DNA of 64,000 nucleotides from Panax quinquefolius (Eukaryota > Streptophyta > Magnoliopsida > Apiales > Araliaceae): the NCBI GenBank assembly GCA_020205615.1, contig CM035167.1, positions 135,670,568 to 135,734,567 on the forward strand, given 5' to 3'. The first letter of the stretch is position 1, and each line of letters opens with the position of its first letter. Below the pieces are notes generated by a model that did not search any database, had not been told where the DNA came from, and saw only the letters and a program-made list of their open reading frames with translations. Position numbers and translations under genes: made by a program. Shown here piece by piece: positions 48,726 to 61,479 of this stretch.

Positions 48726-51700
48726 ATGGCGCCGAGAGGAAGAAGACCAAAGGTTGGGTTTTTTTTTTATGTTTTTTTTTTCTTCATTTTTTCAAAAGAT
48801 TCCTTACATTTTCGGCTGTTTTCTTAACTTTTTGAACAACGTTGAAGCCGCGTAATTCGCGAATGGACGCTGCCGTTGACGCCATGACTCCTTATGGGTT
48901 TTCACAGAAGCTTGTTCGGAAAACAGTCAAGGAACTTTTAGAGGTGAAATAAAAATTTTTTTGTTTGTTTTGGGAGAAATCCGATAGGTAGTTAGCAAAA
49001 CCCAGATAGGAATTGTGAGTTATTTAAGTTCTATCTAGTTTATAGATGGTAAATTATTTGTGGGTTTGTTGTGTACTTGGTGGAGTTTGATTAGTTGCGT
49101 GTGTTATACTGAACTCTGTTCTTGTTATTTTTTTCCCTTTTCAATCTCTCGCCCTTTTCTGTTTGGGGTGAAAATTTTATCAGGGTTTTTTGATTTTGGG
49201 ACTTTTTGTCTGGTTTATGCATTTATTTATTATTTTTTGGAATTATTCTAAAATTAATTTTAGTTATATGGTGGAGAAGAATCGTGGCCTGTTATCGAAG
49301 AGGGTGGTTATACTTCTGTCCTTCTTGATGTCCTTCTAGCTGCACGAAATAAGACTGAGGAAAAAGAAGAAGAGGGAGGCAATGATCTGGAGACTTGTCC
49401 ACAAGGAGGATTATTGCAGGTAATAACTAAAAACATTATATTTGTGCTGTATTATTTTCTGATTTTGCTCTCAGTTCGTATGCTTAATCGTGGATAACAG
49501 AATGTTATTGGTATTTATTTAGTCAAATGTGATTTTAGGGCTTAATTTCTGTATTTTAATTGCTAAGTATGTGGGAGTCGGGCTTCATTTGTTCTTTTAA
49601 AGAGTAATTCTTTGGGGATAATGGGGATATTAGGTGTATGGATAATCAAAAATCGCCAGCAAAATATACAATTGATATCCTATAGAGATATGGATATGGC
49701 ATGTATCAATATCATTAGCTCTTAGTTAGCAACCGATAGTAAACTCTACAAAAAGAGAAATTTATCCCTCTCTTCAAAATCCCTAATTTTAGGCGATTGT
49801 TTTTGACTTCATTCAACCTGCATAGAAGGAAAATTCCAGGGCAGTTGTTACAGCGTATCTGTTGTGTTCTTAAGAATCTTTGTTTAGAAAGTGTTGTAAA
49901 ATGTTTTTATGTGACCTTATTAAATGCATGAATTTTGTTTAGTTAGAAAGTGTTGTTATGGAATTTTGTTAAAAACTTGAAAGTACATTTGGCATGACAT
50001 GGGGTGATTAAAACTGTTTGTTTGAGGCAAGTATTTACTCTTAATGCATCTGACTGAATAAGTCATATCGGCTTGACTTAATTATTCGTTCAGGCCTCAT
50101 TTCTTATTCCATTTGGACAATAGTGTCCGTAACTTTTTTATAAATTTTTGCTATTTAACCTCCTCTCGCTCTTATTATGCTTTCTCTTCTCTTCTGCGAC
50201 TTGGATAGTATGACAATAGCCTTTGAATTTGAGACCAAGCATCATGGTGTTTGATGTGCAGAGAATTCCGTGACATATGAGAATTACTCTTTTGAATTTG
50301 TAAACGAGAGAGGTTTTGGCTCAAACCTTTCAATTGCCATCATTTATTAATCGAAAGATGTTACATAAATGAACTGCATGGGAGTGAAATAAATGATTGA
50401 TTTCCTTTCTTGGCCTGCATACAATCACCACTTTGAAGAAGAGAGAGAGAGAAGAGATAAAGGCTAGATATTTTGTGTTCATCAAAAAGGTAGAAGAGTT
50501 TTTACATTGGATCTGATTTAGGGATTAGGGAACCTCCTAAATATTAACTCAAAATGTGTGGCATTAAAAATGTGGTCTACATGCAGTTTGTTATTTCACA
50601 ACTTATTTTTTATTTTTCTGATAATTTTTTTGAATTCAAATAATTTGTTTGTAATGCACATTTGTTTTTAACTATCAAACACATTGTTTTATTCACTAAG
50701 CTTTCATACGGAGTCTCTTCTATATTCACCTCACTCAAACACCCTTAAATATTCAAAGCTTTTCATTCAATTTTTAGAAACAGTCCCTTTAATAGTATTA
50801 GCGACAGTTTCCATGACAAAAGTTTTGTGAAGTAAAGGTTTAACAAGTACCTTAGCAAGACCTCAAATTATATATTTTATACTCATAAGATATATGGTAA
50901 GAAAGGGAACACAATCCTTGTATGCTTGTATGCACAAGGTATAGAGTGAAACAAAAGCTAAGCCCCTCCAAAAATAGATCACCTGAAAACACTGACAGTA
51001 AAGATACTATGGGGAAGATTCCAGAATCCTGAAAATGAAGGGTAAACAGTTGATGGTTGGATCTAAAACATATTGCACCTGGCTTTCTGAAACAATCTAA
51101 AGCTATATGGTATTAATTAGTGAGAGGAGGGTTATATTTTTTCTGAAATATTGTAACTAAATTAAACAATTAAAGATATTATTCTAAAATAGACAAATAA
51201 ATAAACTAAGATTTGAATGAATGATTTCCGATAAATAAGGATTAAGACTTCAATATTCCCAATTATGAACTATAACTCAATTATCCAATTATCCCAATTA
51301 TTATGTCTACTGAATTGTTAACAGGAATTCTCAAATGTCAAAAGTCCTTTTCCAAGTAATCAATTGACTTCTATTTAATCCAGATTAATCTTGCTATATT
51401 CCTATGCAAAACAAGTGAATTAAATTCTTTCAATTCCAATTCCTTATGTGTTACATGCGGTGAACAGATATTTCCATTCAATTCACAAACCTAATTATTC
51501 ACTGTGCAAATAACTAAGTCACATGTTATCAAGCCCAGTTCTAATCCTAGAATTCCTCTTTCAATTTCTTCTAGAGTAACAAGGTAATTATTGGCCAAAT
51601 AATTAATCAATAGATGCAAGGCATGATAAACAATTCACTTCAACATAAATAATTGGAATAAACTGAATAACTAATTTATAGCCATAAAAGGTTCAATTGA

Positions 51701-54214
51701 AATCTTAATTAAAGAATTAGTTCATAACGAAAATAAAAACCAATAATCGTTTGCAAATTATCCTTAAAGAATTACAAATTGAAAATAAGGAGGAGAAGAA
51801 GAAACTCTTGAGCCAATCCTTAGTCTTCAAGTAATCCTCTGTGTAGCCTCCAATGAATGAATTAATGATAAGGTGCCCTTTTAATTCAGCAACATAAACC
51901 TTATATACTTCCCCTAATGCTCCCCACTCCAAGTCCAAGTCAACTTTGCATTCCATGTGCCAAACCAAGTCAACGGACGGTCAAAGGCGCGTCCTCAGTC
52001 AACTGCAGCCGAGGCCCAGCCCCCCGGCGCTGGGATTAGTACTGCATTCAGCGCCCCGGCGCTAGGATTAGTGCTGAATTCAGCGCCCCGGCGCTAGGAG
52101 ACAGAAAGTGTCAATCATGCCCTGTTTTAGCTCAAATGCTCCCAAATGTTTCTACAGCTCCCAAACCTGCAATAGCACAACTAAACACAATAAAAACACT
52201 ACTAAAGGACTCGAGAATACACAAATCTAAGACCAAGGATACCCAAGTCATGGGTATATTACCCAATCATCAGATACACTATTTACTTCATAGGCATTGA
52301 CTTACTTGGTTCCTGTCAGTGTCATTCTTTTCTTTTCGGTGGAAGAAACTACCTGAGATCATCGACTATCCACAGATCAATAAGCAGTCCCCAGACTCTC
52401 ACACAATTTACATAATGGAAGAAAATGCTTCTGGATAGAATTGTTTGAAGAGAACGGAGTTAGTTTATATAGTTAGAGAAGAGAAGCCTCTGAAGGCTGT
52501 GTCTGTTCTGTACAAATAGATGTGTCTTTTAGATTATAGTATGATCATTAATAGGCATGTCTGTTAATTTAACAGATCCTGCCAATCAATTAATTTGGAG
52601 GCTTGTGAACTCTTGTGGGTCGACTCGAACCCAGATCCGATCTTACCCCCCAAACCAACAAGATTGTATCTCATCGAGAAATCAAGGAAGAAGACTAATA
52701 CAAATCAAGAAAGAAACGTTGAACATAACGGGCAATTAATAGAAGTCCACATAATAAGCATAATGTCTGCAGTTTAATTAAAACCTGCATGGCAGAAAAT
52801 GTTGTTGCACATTCATTTTTCCAAGGCCATAATCTCTCTATTTAAACAAATTTTCTCCACCAGATGAAGCACAAGAATTTTGTGTGGTTATTGTGTCTGT
52901 TTCATTACTTGTTTTCCAATGTGTCTTTCATTTATCTTTGCTAGTTTGCTCTTGCAACTTCTGAAATCTGGAGAGGTGTTTCATTACTTGCTAGTTTACT
53001 TTCCTTATCGAGATCTTGCCTCTCTAGTTCTCCTACAGTTGTGCATTTAAATAGGCATCACCAGAATTCCTTCATCTTTACATTATCTCTGGGATATGTT
53101 GACTTGGTGTGGGAAACTTGGACATTTTTAACAGATTGCCGTTGGATGATACCCAAACGGTTTCAGCAGAGGTGACTTGAACAAATTATGTCGTAATCTT
53201 TGAATTGTGAAGCTGATTATTCTCTGCAGTTCATGCAAATATACTTGCATACATGCATGTAAAAATAGCTGTGATACATTTATTATGTCTTTTCAAGTTA
53301 CTAGATCTGTCCTTTGATACATGATGGTCTTAGATTTAGCATAACATGAATGTTGATAAACTTATTTATTCACTAGAAAATTGTTGGTTAGATTGTGATC
53401 CATTATATGACTTACTTAGGCTGTGACTGGAGTAAATATTTTGGTAATAAATTATTAATGGCACCTGCTGCCTTACTGTGCACATAATTGCTTTTTGTAG
53501 GATGCCCCGGTGCAAGAAAATGGAGCCGCAGATCCTGCATTACTTGATATTTCTGGGCCCTCTTGTGCTGTTGAACCTCCTGGTTATGAAATTATCACTA
53601 CTGCATCACAGACTGACAACACAGGTATGCCATGAAACTTTCATTCTTATATTGATCAAGCAATAAATGTAAGGATAAGGGCACACCAGAATTTAGAATA
53701 GTACTTATCGCCCAACAAAACCCAAAAGAAGAGAGAGGACGTAAATAGCATAAATGCTTTTTTAGAGAAATCATATTACAATTTAGAAGTGCATTTATGA
53801 TGCTAAAAGCCATGTTATTTCTCTTGTGGCTTTAATTATTTTGTTGCATAATTTACAAACTTCCCTCTGCCACCTGAAGGAGCTGGAAAAGAATGGAAAG
53901 ATATTGGTCTCTACCAATCGAGCAGTCTGAATCTTGATGCTGCTGGGAAAAATGAAGAGTCTCCCAGAGGTCTTATTAATATTCAAAACTCCCACGTCAA
54001 CTCTCCCCCAGCGTTTCTCCATTCTACACCACCGGTTGGCAGTGTTCCAATCCGAAGACGTAAGCCTTGTTATGGGTGGATTGGTGGTGATAGTGATGAT
54101 GATGATGATGATTTCATATACCTCCCGCCAGCAGAAAGTTTCAGTCCTGCACCAGGGAAATCAAGAAGCATAAAGCGAAAGACAAGATGGGATGTTGAAC
54201 CTGAAGATAGTTAG
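48726..54214 (+). CDS. Small WIYLD-domain protein, 5 exons
   Basis: Exons 48726-48752, 48848-48943, 49264-49419, 53501-53624 and 53880-54214 join in frame to 245 aa. The start MAPRGRRPK is basic. Residues 10-75 form a WIYLD-like domain: MDAAVDAMTPYGFSQKLVRKTVKELLELYGG, then W-P-V-I and VLLDVLL, the helical module also found at the N-terminus of plant SUVR histone methyltransferases. Then comes an acidic low-complexity stretch (EEKEEEGGND), a serine/proline-rich region, a run of six Asp near residue 207, and a basic tail (RSIKRKTRW). There is no SET domain, so this is a stand-alone WIYLD protein, probably nuclear; its function is not known to me. Intron 3 is about 4.1 kb and holds a repeat at 51.1-52.3 kb. 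Confidence 0.85.
49420..51100. other. Intron 3 of WIYLD gene, left part
   Basis: AT-rich intron sequence with a (GA)n run near 50440. No exon or clear element was identified. Confidence 0.5.
51100..52290. repeat. Unclassified repeat in intron 3, with GC palindromes
   Basis: A block with composition unlike its surroundings. Its right half (52015-52095) contains three copies of the palindrome-bearing unit 'cagcgccccggcgctaggatta' about 32 bp apart. Such 'gcgccccggcgc' units occur in some plant LTR elements. Candidate ends TGAGAGG (51121) and AATCATCA (52272) would make a TG...CA LTR, but no target duplication is visible. The minus-strand ORF 51717-51968 has no motif I know. Confidence 0.4.
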
Positions 54215-54889
54215 ATCTCTCTTATATTATTATTACATAAAATACTTATAATTCTCATGAAAAATTAAGTATATATCTTCATGGAGAAGAAACTAGCATG
54301 TTTGGGGAGGCAGTTGTGCTTCAAATCTCTTGATTCTTGAAGTTCCTCCATCATTTTCATTGTTCTGGACATGAAAAAACATGTATAGGATTTTTCCCCC
54401 CTGATTTTGGGAACAGTGGAAATTGATATGTTTTTGCAAAATTTGCATCTTGCTTTTTGTTTACCTGTTAGCATTACTTGAATGGTTCCTTTTATGTTTC
54501 TGCTTTGTTCTTTGTATATTTGTTTTCTTCTTTAGGATTAGGAAGGCTTGTAGTAAGCTTCTTTCAATTTTCAATTTCCAATTGCTCATTCTCTGTGCAT
54601 TAGAGCCTCTGATAAGCCTAATCGTGTTGTAGAAAAGAAGCATAAACATAGAGTATAAAAAAGGAGAGAAGTTGAAAAAATCAAGAGACGAAATACTTGA
54701 TTACGAGTGTTGCAACTATTTGTACAAGCCTTTATGTTGCTCTTGTTCTTGGCTGAATGTGTATCGAATGCTGGGATTGGCGCCAAGAGATTCGGCCTTT
54801 TACGGGTGTGTTGGACCCTTGTTGAAGACTAACCAGAAAATAAGAGAGAAATAGATAGAATAAGGGAGGAAGACCCTTGTTAAAAGCTT
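54215..54889 (+). other. WIYLD gene 3' UTR and downstream spacer
   Basis: T-rich sequence following the stop codon. ORFs here overlap on both strands and have no recognisable domains. Confidence 0.4.
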
Positions 54890-56112
54890 AATTCATTTCA
54901 TTTATAAAATACATAATATAAAACTTGAAAGTTACTCTTCCTATTACACACACATATATAACTACTAAAATACTAAAAAATGTTTATTCTCCTAACCTAT
55001 TCCACTTTCTTATCCATCACCCACATTATAACAACCTCCATGTATATACAAAATGGAAGCTAATATTTCCACAACCCTTGCTCTTGTGATCCTGACATTC
55101 CTTTCCCCCCGAGAGAATTCATGTCCTCGTGATTAAAGTAATAAGTCTGAATAGTTGAGCTTGAGCAGGTCTTCATCTTCTTAGGTAACTTCCTCCAAGT
55201 TGCAATATTCCAAATATTGATAAATGACCTTGTTTCCTTTGTAAATTCTCCGTTGTTTTAAGGTTCTGAATGGCCTCACATCAAACTGCCCTTCTTGATT
55301 AACCTCTGGTAGTTGTGTGTTGATTAGAGTTACTCTCAAATGCCTTTTTAATTGTGAGACATGAAAGTTGGGATGTATCCTTAGCTCTAGTTTTTATGCA
55401 ATAGCCTTGTATTTTTCTAGAATTTTAAAAGGCCCATAGAATTTTGGAGCTAGCTTCATATTCTTTCTTATTGAAACTGAACTTTGCCGGTAAAGTTGTA
55501 GTTTCAGGTACACCCACTCTTCAACCTCAAATTTTCTCTCAGTTCTTCCTTTATTAACATGATTCTAGATTCTTTGTTGTGCCTTGGCCAAGTTCTCCTT
55601 GAGAATTTTCAACTATTGTTGTTTCTTTGCAAGAATGTCCTCTATAACTGCAATGTTGGTACTAAATTTTGAGGGAATGCTCAGGTGTATATGGGCATGA
55701 TCATAGAGAATTTTGTATGAGGTTGTTTGTAGAGAATTGTAGAAAGTAATATTAAACCACCATTCAACCATAGGTAGTCAAGAGCTCCATTGTTTTGTTT
55801 GGTGAATGACTGCACATGCTCCTTAGGTGTTGCTTCAAATATTGATTTATCTTCTCAGTGCTCCCATCACTTTAAAGATGACAAGAAGTACTGATGTGGA
55901 GCCTTATTCCTGCAAGTTTAAATAGTGTCTGCCAGAAGTCACTCAAAAATATAGGATTCCTATCACTCACAATTGAGCTGAGAAGGCCATGAAGCTTAAA
56001 GAGGTTCTCAAAAAATAACTGGGATAATGTTTTGGCTAAGATAGGATCGATGACTGAGAGGTAAGAAATGAGAGCTCCTGTTATACTTATAAGTAACAAC
56101 CCAAATAACTTA
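54890..56112 (-). pseudogene. pol: Old Ty3/gypsy integrase fragment
   Basis: The minus strand shows an integrase core stretch (FENLFKLHGLLSSIVSDRNPIFLSDFW; ORF 55872-56243, whose first 43 residues are actually in the LTR beyond 56112). Further along come FEVEEWVYLKLQLYRQSS, KLAPKFYGPFKI and IHPNFHVSQLKRHL, the GPY/F region and linker typical of chromovirus integrases, at about 55300-55560. The frames are broken by stops. A different, more diverged family than the long-LTR elements. It is cut at 56112 by the next element, and its upstream part should reappear beyond the window. Confidence 0.75.
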
Positions 56113-58552
56113 TGTGACGCCCCCAAAATTAGGTATACATCACCCATCTTGGGTCGCCACTTACATGGTACAGAATTTAAATATAACTTACTAATATAAG
56201 CTGCCGTGGTACAATACGACATAAAGCGTGAGTTTGAATACAAATATTGTCTACTAGATATTATACAAACTCAAAAGGAGTCCTCATTACAATTATTATC
56301 ACACTATTTCACGTAATAGTGAGGACTACTAATGCTATCCTCGGACCATTACTCTGCTCTCGACGACTCGTCCAAATTTATGTTCTCATTTCAAGAGAAC
56401 ACGGTGAAAGAAAGGGTGAGCTCAATTAGCCCAAGAAGAAATATTATGACTAAGATAATGCAGAATAAATTATCATTAGCCTTCAACAAATGTTAAACCG
56501 ATAAAATATAATAAACATCAAGTTTAACTGCAATGAACAAGCAATCCATTAAAAGAGTCAAGTAGAAAATAAAATCTATTATCTTTTATGATTTAAAAGG
56601 TTTTTTCATCACTTTGTTATATTTGAGACTCGACTTTAATAAATAATCCACATCATCGAATAACCCCGCTCTACTGCCAAGGATATTCTTTAGTATCACT
56701 ACCACAATTATTCATGCACTACTACTAATCGAGGATTTTTACCACATCATTTGTAAAATTACTACCATGATTACAATCGAATAGTCTCTCTCGGTCATAA
56801 TCATACCAAGTCCATCTATGCACTACAAGCCACGAGATGACTTTCAACATAATATAAACATGAGGATGATGACAATGATATAAGAATTCAATAAAACAAG
56901 TTCAAGAATTATTTTATCCAGATATTATTAACGCCCAAATTATCAACACGACATCTTTGTTTTTGTAGAGTAAAATTCAAGAATGATCGGAAGAATATTT
57001 CTATGAAAAGATTTAGATGAAACGCAAATATCATGGATATTCCACTAATTTCATGGAGTATATAAGTCAAAGTTTTAACCACCTGGGTATAATAAAGAAT
57101 GGAATAACAAAAGAAATCACCACGCATGCGATAGATCGCATACGAGTTATTCCAACAGAATAATAAATAATCGGAACCAGTCCTGCGTAATACGCACGCA
57201 TGCATGGGATGTTCCAAGCGAGTAATAATAATAAAGAGCGGAACCGGTCGGTGTAAAACACATGCATGGATGTTCCAATGTAATAATAATAAAAGATTTT
57301 AACCAGTCGGTGTAAAACACATGATGCAGGATGTTCCAACAGAATAATAATAAAGACGGAACCAGTCCGGTGTAAAACACATGTAGCAGGATGTTCCAAT
57401 GTAATAATAGAAGAATGTCACCAAGTATAGGGTAAACCACGATACAAAAGTTATTCCACAGAATAATAAGCAATGGAATAACAATGATTCTCTTCATGAA
57501 TAAGAAAGAATAACACCCCTTACTTTTGGTAGGAGATTGAATACCGCAAAGTAGTGTAGTAACAAAATACTCTTCTTCTTTCTCTTATTCTCTCTGCTTG
57601 CTCTCTCTATAGCTTGAATGAATTCGTGAAAATAATGAAGCACTAGGCCTCTATTTATAGAAGATTTCTAGCTTAAGACCCGCCGTGTGAAAAAGGCAAG
57701 TGGCTCGACGATCGATGATGTGAAAAGAAAAGTGGTTTGACGCCTTTGTATGTGTGAAACGACAAATGGTTCGGACGTCCGGTAAAGGTAATTACTATCG
57801 ACGAAGGTAATTACTATTCACAAGGGTAATTACTATTGATTTGAAGGTAATTACTATCGACGAAGGTAAATACTATCGACGAAGGTAATTACTATTCACA
57901 AAGGTAATTACTATCGACGAAGAGACTCTTAGATGATGACATATGAGCCCCCATAAAATAATCAAACTTACCACAAATCATTTTATTTTTCATCAACACA
58001 TATTTAATCTTTCAACAATTATTAATCATTTATAACTTGTCGTCTCAATTATTGATTTAATACTATAAACATATTATCTGATGATAATCTTGTGACAATA
58101 ATTGAATCAATAATATAAGAGATATGACGCAAAGAATTATCATTGTATAATTATTAAGCATACCGAAAGTGACTTCTCACGTAAGATCAATAATCAATAC
58201 CGCGTCTACTTATGCAACCACGCCAGACATCTTGTACTTTTTACCACCGGGTAGTTCAACAGTTTTAACGGTAACACCTCCACCGTTATTTTTATAAAAT
58301 ATTTTTGTCTTTTTCTCAATCCGACAATAATTCTGTTGTGGGGTCCACCAATGATTGAGAGTCGTCATTTAATATTCCCCACAAAAAAGAATATTCCCGA
58401 CCAAACGAATATTTTATAACAACTTGCTTACTTTTGCAAAATTTATAAATATTACCCACAACAATAACATTATATCAAATTTATTCCATAATATTCAAAA
58501 ATAATATTTATAGAAAAATTCATACAGTATTTATAAAAGTTGGGGTCTTACA
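56113..58552 (-). repeat. 3' LTR of minus-strand gypsy element
   Basis: Minus-strand start GTAAGACCCC at 58552 and end GGGGGCGTCACA at 56113. It contains the array of about 60-bp units (57080-57500), a TATA box (57652-57659) and the 25-bp array (57780-57915). Apparent ORFs at 56909-57497 are translations of the repeat units. Confidence 0.9.
57652..57659 (-). promoter_or_regulatory. LTR TATA box
   Basis: TATAAATA on the minus strand within CTATAAATAGAGGCC, matching 24552-24559 in context. Confidence 0.6.
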
Positions 58553-58570
58553 ACCTCCCTTCTTATGAAA
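58553..58570 (-). other. Polypurine tract
   Basis: The minus strand reads CATAAGAAGGGAGGT directly before the 3' LTR, as at 31043-31056 in the sister element. Confidence 0.7.
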
Positions 58571-58859
58571 TTTTGCCCTCAAAATTAGGGCACGTACGGT
58601 ATGTTCAAGAGGTAAGGATACCTTGATTTCATTTGATTCTAACTCCCAAGTCATTTCCTCAACATCGTGGTTCCTCCACAAAACTTTGACTTGAGGTATA
58701 ACCTTGAGCGTAGAATATGTTCTTTCTTATTCAAAATTTGAACAGAACCTCTTCATACGTCAAATCTTCCGCTATTTCGTCCGGTTCTAACTCAATAATA
58801 TGGTTGGTCTTTCACATATTTACGTAACATGGATATGTGAAAAACGTTATGAACACGTA

Positions 58860-59965
58860 GACATATTTAAGCAGAAAGCGAGTCTATAGGCCACGATTCC
58901 TACTCGATCGAGGATTAAAATGGACCGATGAATCGAGGATTAAGTTTTCTCTCTTTCCAAATCTTATAACTCTTTTCCATGGAGCGACTCTTAACAACAC
59001 ATGATCTCCTATATCGAATTCCACGCCCTTTCGATGAAGATCAAGATAACTCTTTTTATCGATTTTGTGAGGTTTTTATACGTTGTCGGATCGTTTGAAT
59101 CTTTTTCCGTAGTCACACGTATCAACTCCGGTCCCAACAACGTTGCTTCACCCACCTCATCCCAAAGATAACCGAGAACGACACTTTCTTCCATACAACG
59201 CTCGAATGGAACCATGTCAATACTTGCTTGATAAGCTGTTGTCAGAGGAAAACTCCACCAATGGTAAGAACTTGTCCCAACTCCCTTGAAATCAAGGACA
59301 CGAGTCTTAATAGATCTTCAAGAGTTTGAATAGTCCTCTCCGATCGTCCGTCCGTCTCGAGGATGATATGCCGAAGCTAAATCGTAAGTCTGTGCCCATA
59401 GCTTTTTTGCAAACTAACCCAAAATCGTGAAGTGAATCTTGGGTCTCGATCGAAACTATGGATATTGGCGCACCATGCGATCTTACAATCTCGTTTTTAT
59501 GTACATACGAGCAAGACGTTCAAGTGTATAAGTTTCTCGATCGGTAAGAAATGAGCGGACTTGGTCAATCTATCAACAATGACCCAAATCGCATCAATGC
59601 CTTGAGAAACCTTAGGAAGGCCAGAACGAAATCCATGTTAATGTACTCCCACTTCCATTCCGGAATTTCAAGTGGTTGCAATGGACCTTTTGGTACTTGA
59701 TGCTCGCTTTAACTCGTTGACAAGTTAGACACCTTGAGATAAGCAATGGCTATCTCTCTCTTCATATTGCTCCACCAAAATGTATGGACGAATATCATGA
59801 TACATTTTGGTACTCCTGTGATGGATTGCAAATGGTGTGTTGTGCGCTCCATCATGATATTATACTTTAAATCGGGTCGTTAGAACACAAAGTCCGGAGT
59901 TGACTCAAGTATTCCTTCTTCATCGATTCTTGCTTCCAAGATGTAGCACCTTCTTGCACTTTCTT
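58860..59965 (-). pseudogene. pol: Integrase region of minus-strand element
   Basis: Minus-strand counterparts of 29700-30740: the zinc-binding segment near 59700-59800, MDFV.LP near 59625, DRLTKSAHF near 59560, and the C-terminal ERCMEESVVLGYLWDEVGEATLLGPELIRVTTEK stretch (59009-59215). The frames change repeatedly, so no product is expected. Confidence 0.75.
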
Positions 59966-60179
59966 CTTCTCATACGCATCACCTCCGTGTCCGTAGCTTG
60001 AAAGCGACTTTAACTTTATCGATTAAAGTCGATTCTACTCAGTATACTCGCTATCATCACATGCGCCCCTAGAGTCTTTAACTCTATCTCCATCCTTTGC
60101 AAGTCACACAAAATGGGCCTTTGTGTTGACAATAACGCACTCGTGATTGCAGATACGATCTTTCGCGCTTCAATGCGTC

Positions 60180-60690
60180 ACTACCACGTTCGCTTTTCGG
60201 GATGGTATTGGATGGTATGATCATAATCTTTCAACAGATTCAAGCCAACGTCGTTGTCGCATGTTGAGTTCCTTTTGAGTGAAGAAATATTTTAGGCTTT
60301 TATGATCCAGTAAAGATCTCCATTTTCTCCCCATACAAGTAATGCCTCCAAATTTTAAGTGCAGAAGACAACATTTGCTAACTCTAGATCATGAGTAGGA
60401 TAATTCCTCTCATATTCTTTGAGTTGTCATGAGGCATAAACTATAACTTTTCCATGTTTCATGAGAATACATCCCAACCCTTTGCTAGAAGCATCACTTT
60501 GTAGATGACAAATCCCTCCGAGCCGGATGGTATTGTCGAGCAGGTCTTTGAAATAAGTCTCATCTTGAGTTCTTGAAAACTCCTCTCACATTCTTCGCTC
60601 CAACCGAACTTTGTATCTTTCAAAGTCAATTTGAGTCGATGGAGTAGTGATTCGAGAAAATCCTTCCACGAATCTCCGATAATAACCAAA
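60180..60690 (-). pseudogene. pol: RNase H region of minus-strand element
   Basis: ORF 60459-60689 contains WKDFLESLLHRLKLTLKDTKFGWSEECERSFQELKMRL, the RT-RNase H connection, followed by broken landmarks of the TDHKSL region near 60290-60310. Several frames. Confidence 0.75.
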
Positions 60691-60752
60691 TTAAACCGAG
60701 AAAGCTACGATTTCCGATCCATCGATTTAGGTTGTTCCTACTTTGAATAGCT

Positions 60753-61425
60753 TCAATCTTTCTTTGGGTCGATAGATATTCCATGACTTGATACCACGTG
60801 CCCAAGGAATGCTACTTCTTCAAGCCAGAACTCACATTTCTTCAACTTGGCATAAAGCTTATATTCACGAAGCTTTTGGAGTGTCAGCCTCAAGTGTTGC
60901 TCATGATCTTCACGGCTTTTGGAATAAATAAGGATGTCATCAATAAAGACGACCACAAAATGATCTAAATATTCCTTGAATACTCGGTTCATCATATCCA
61001 TGAAGGCAGCAGGAGCATTAGTCAATCCAAAGGACATGACTAGGAATTCATAATGCCCGTACCGAGTTCTGAAAGCCGTCTTTGGAATGTCACGGTTCTA
61101 ATCTTCAATTGGTGATATCCGGAACGAAGATCAATCTTTGAAAAGAATTTGGCTCCTTGCAAACTGGTCAAACAGGTCATCAATACGTGGCAATGGATAC
61201 CTATTTTTGATGGTGACATGATTCAACTCCCGATAATCAATACAAAGTCGCATACTCCCATCTTTCTTCTTCACGAATAGACAGAGCACCCCAAGGAGAA
61301 GTACTTAGGGACGAATAAAGCCGATGTCTAATAATTCTGCATTGGGTCTTTAACTCTCGAAGTTCAATAGAGCCATTCGATATGGGGCTTTGGAAATAGG
61401 TTTTTGTCCGGGTTCAAGGTCGATA
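60753..61425 (-). pseudogene. pol: Reverse transcriptase region of minus-strand element
   Basis: An intact 95-codon stretch (60753-61037) includes [20 protein letters not shown] and the catalytic [11 protein letters not shown] (YXDD-type motif as FIDD), then [18 protein letters not shown]. Upstream pieces (KKKDGSMRL and SKIDL-like) at 61080-61400 are in other frames. This is the best-preserved RT core in the window. Confidence 0.82.
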
Positions 61426-61479
61426 CAAAATTCAATTCACGCTCTGGGGTAGGCCAGAAGTTCTTTGAGAATCGTCAGA

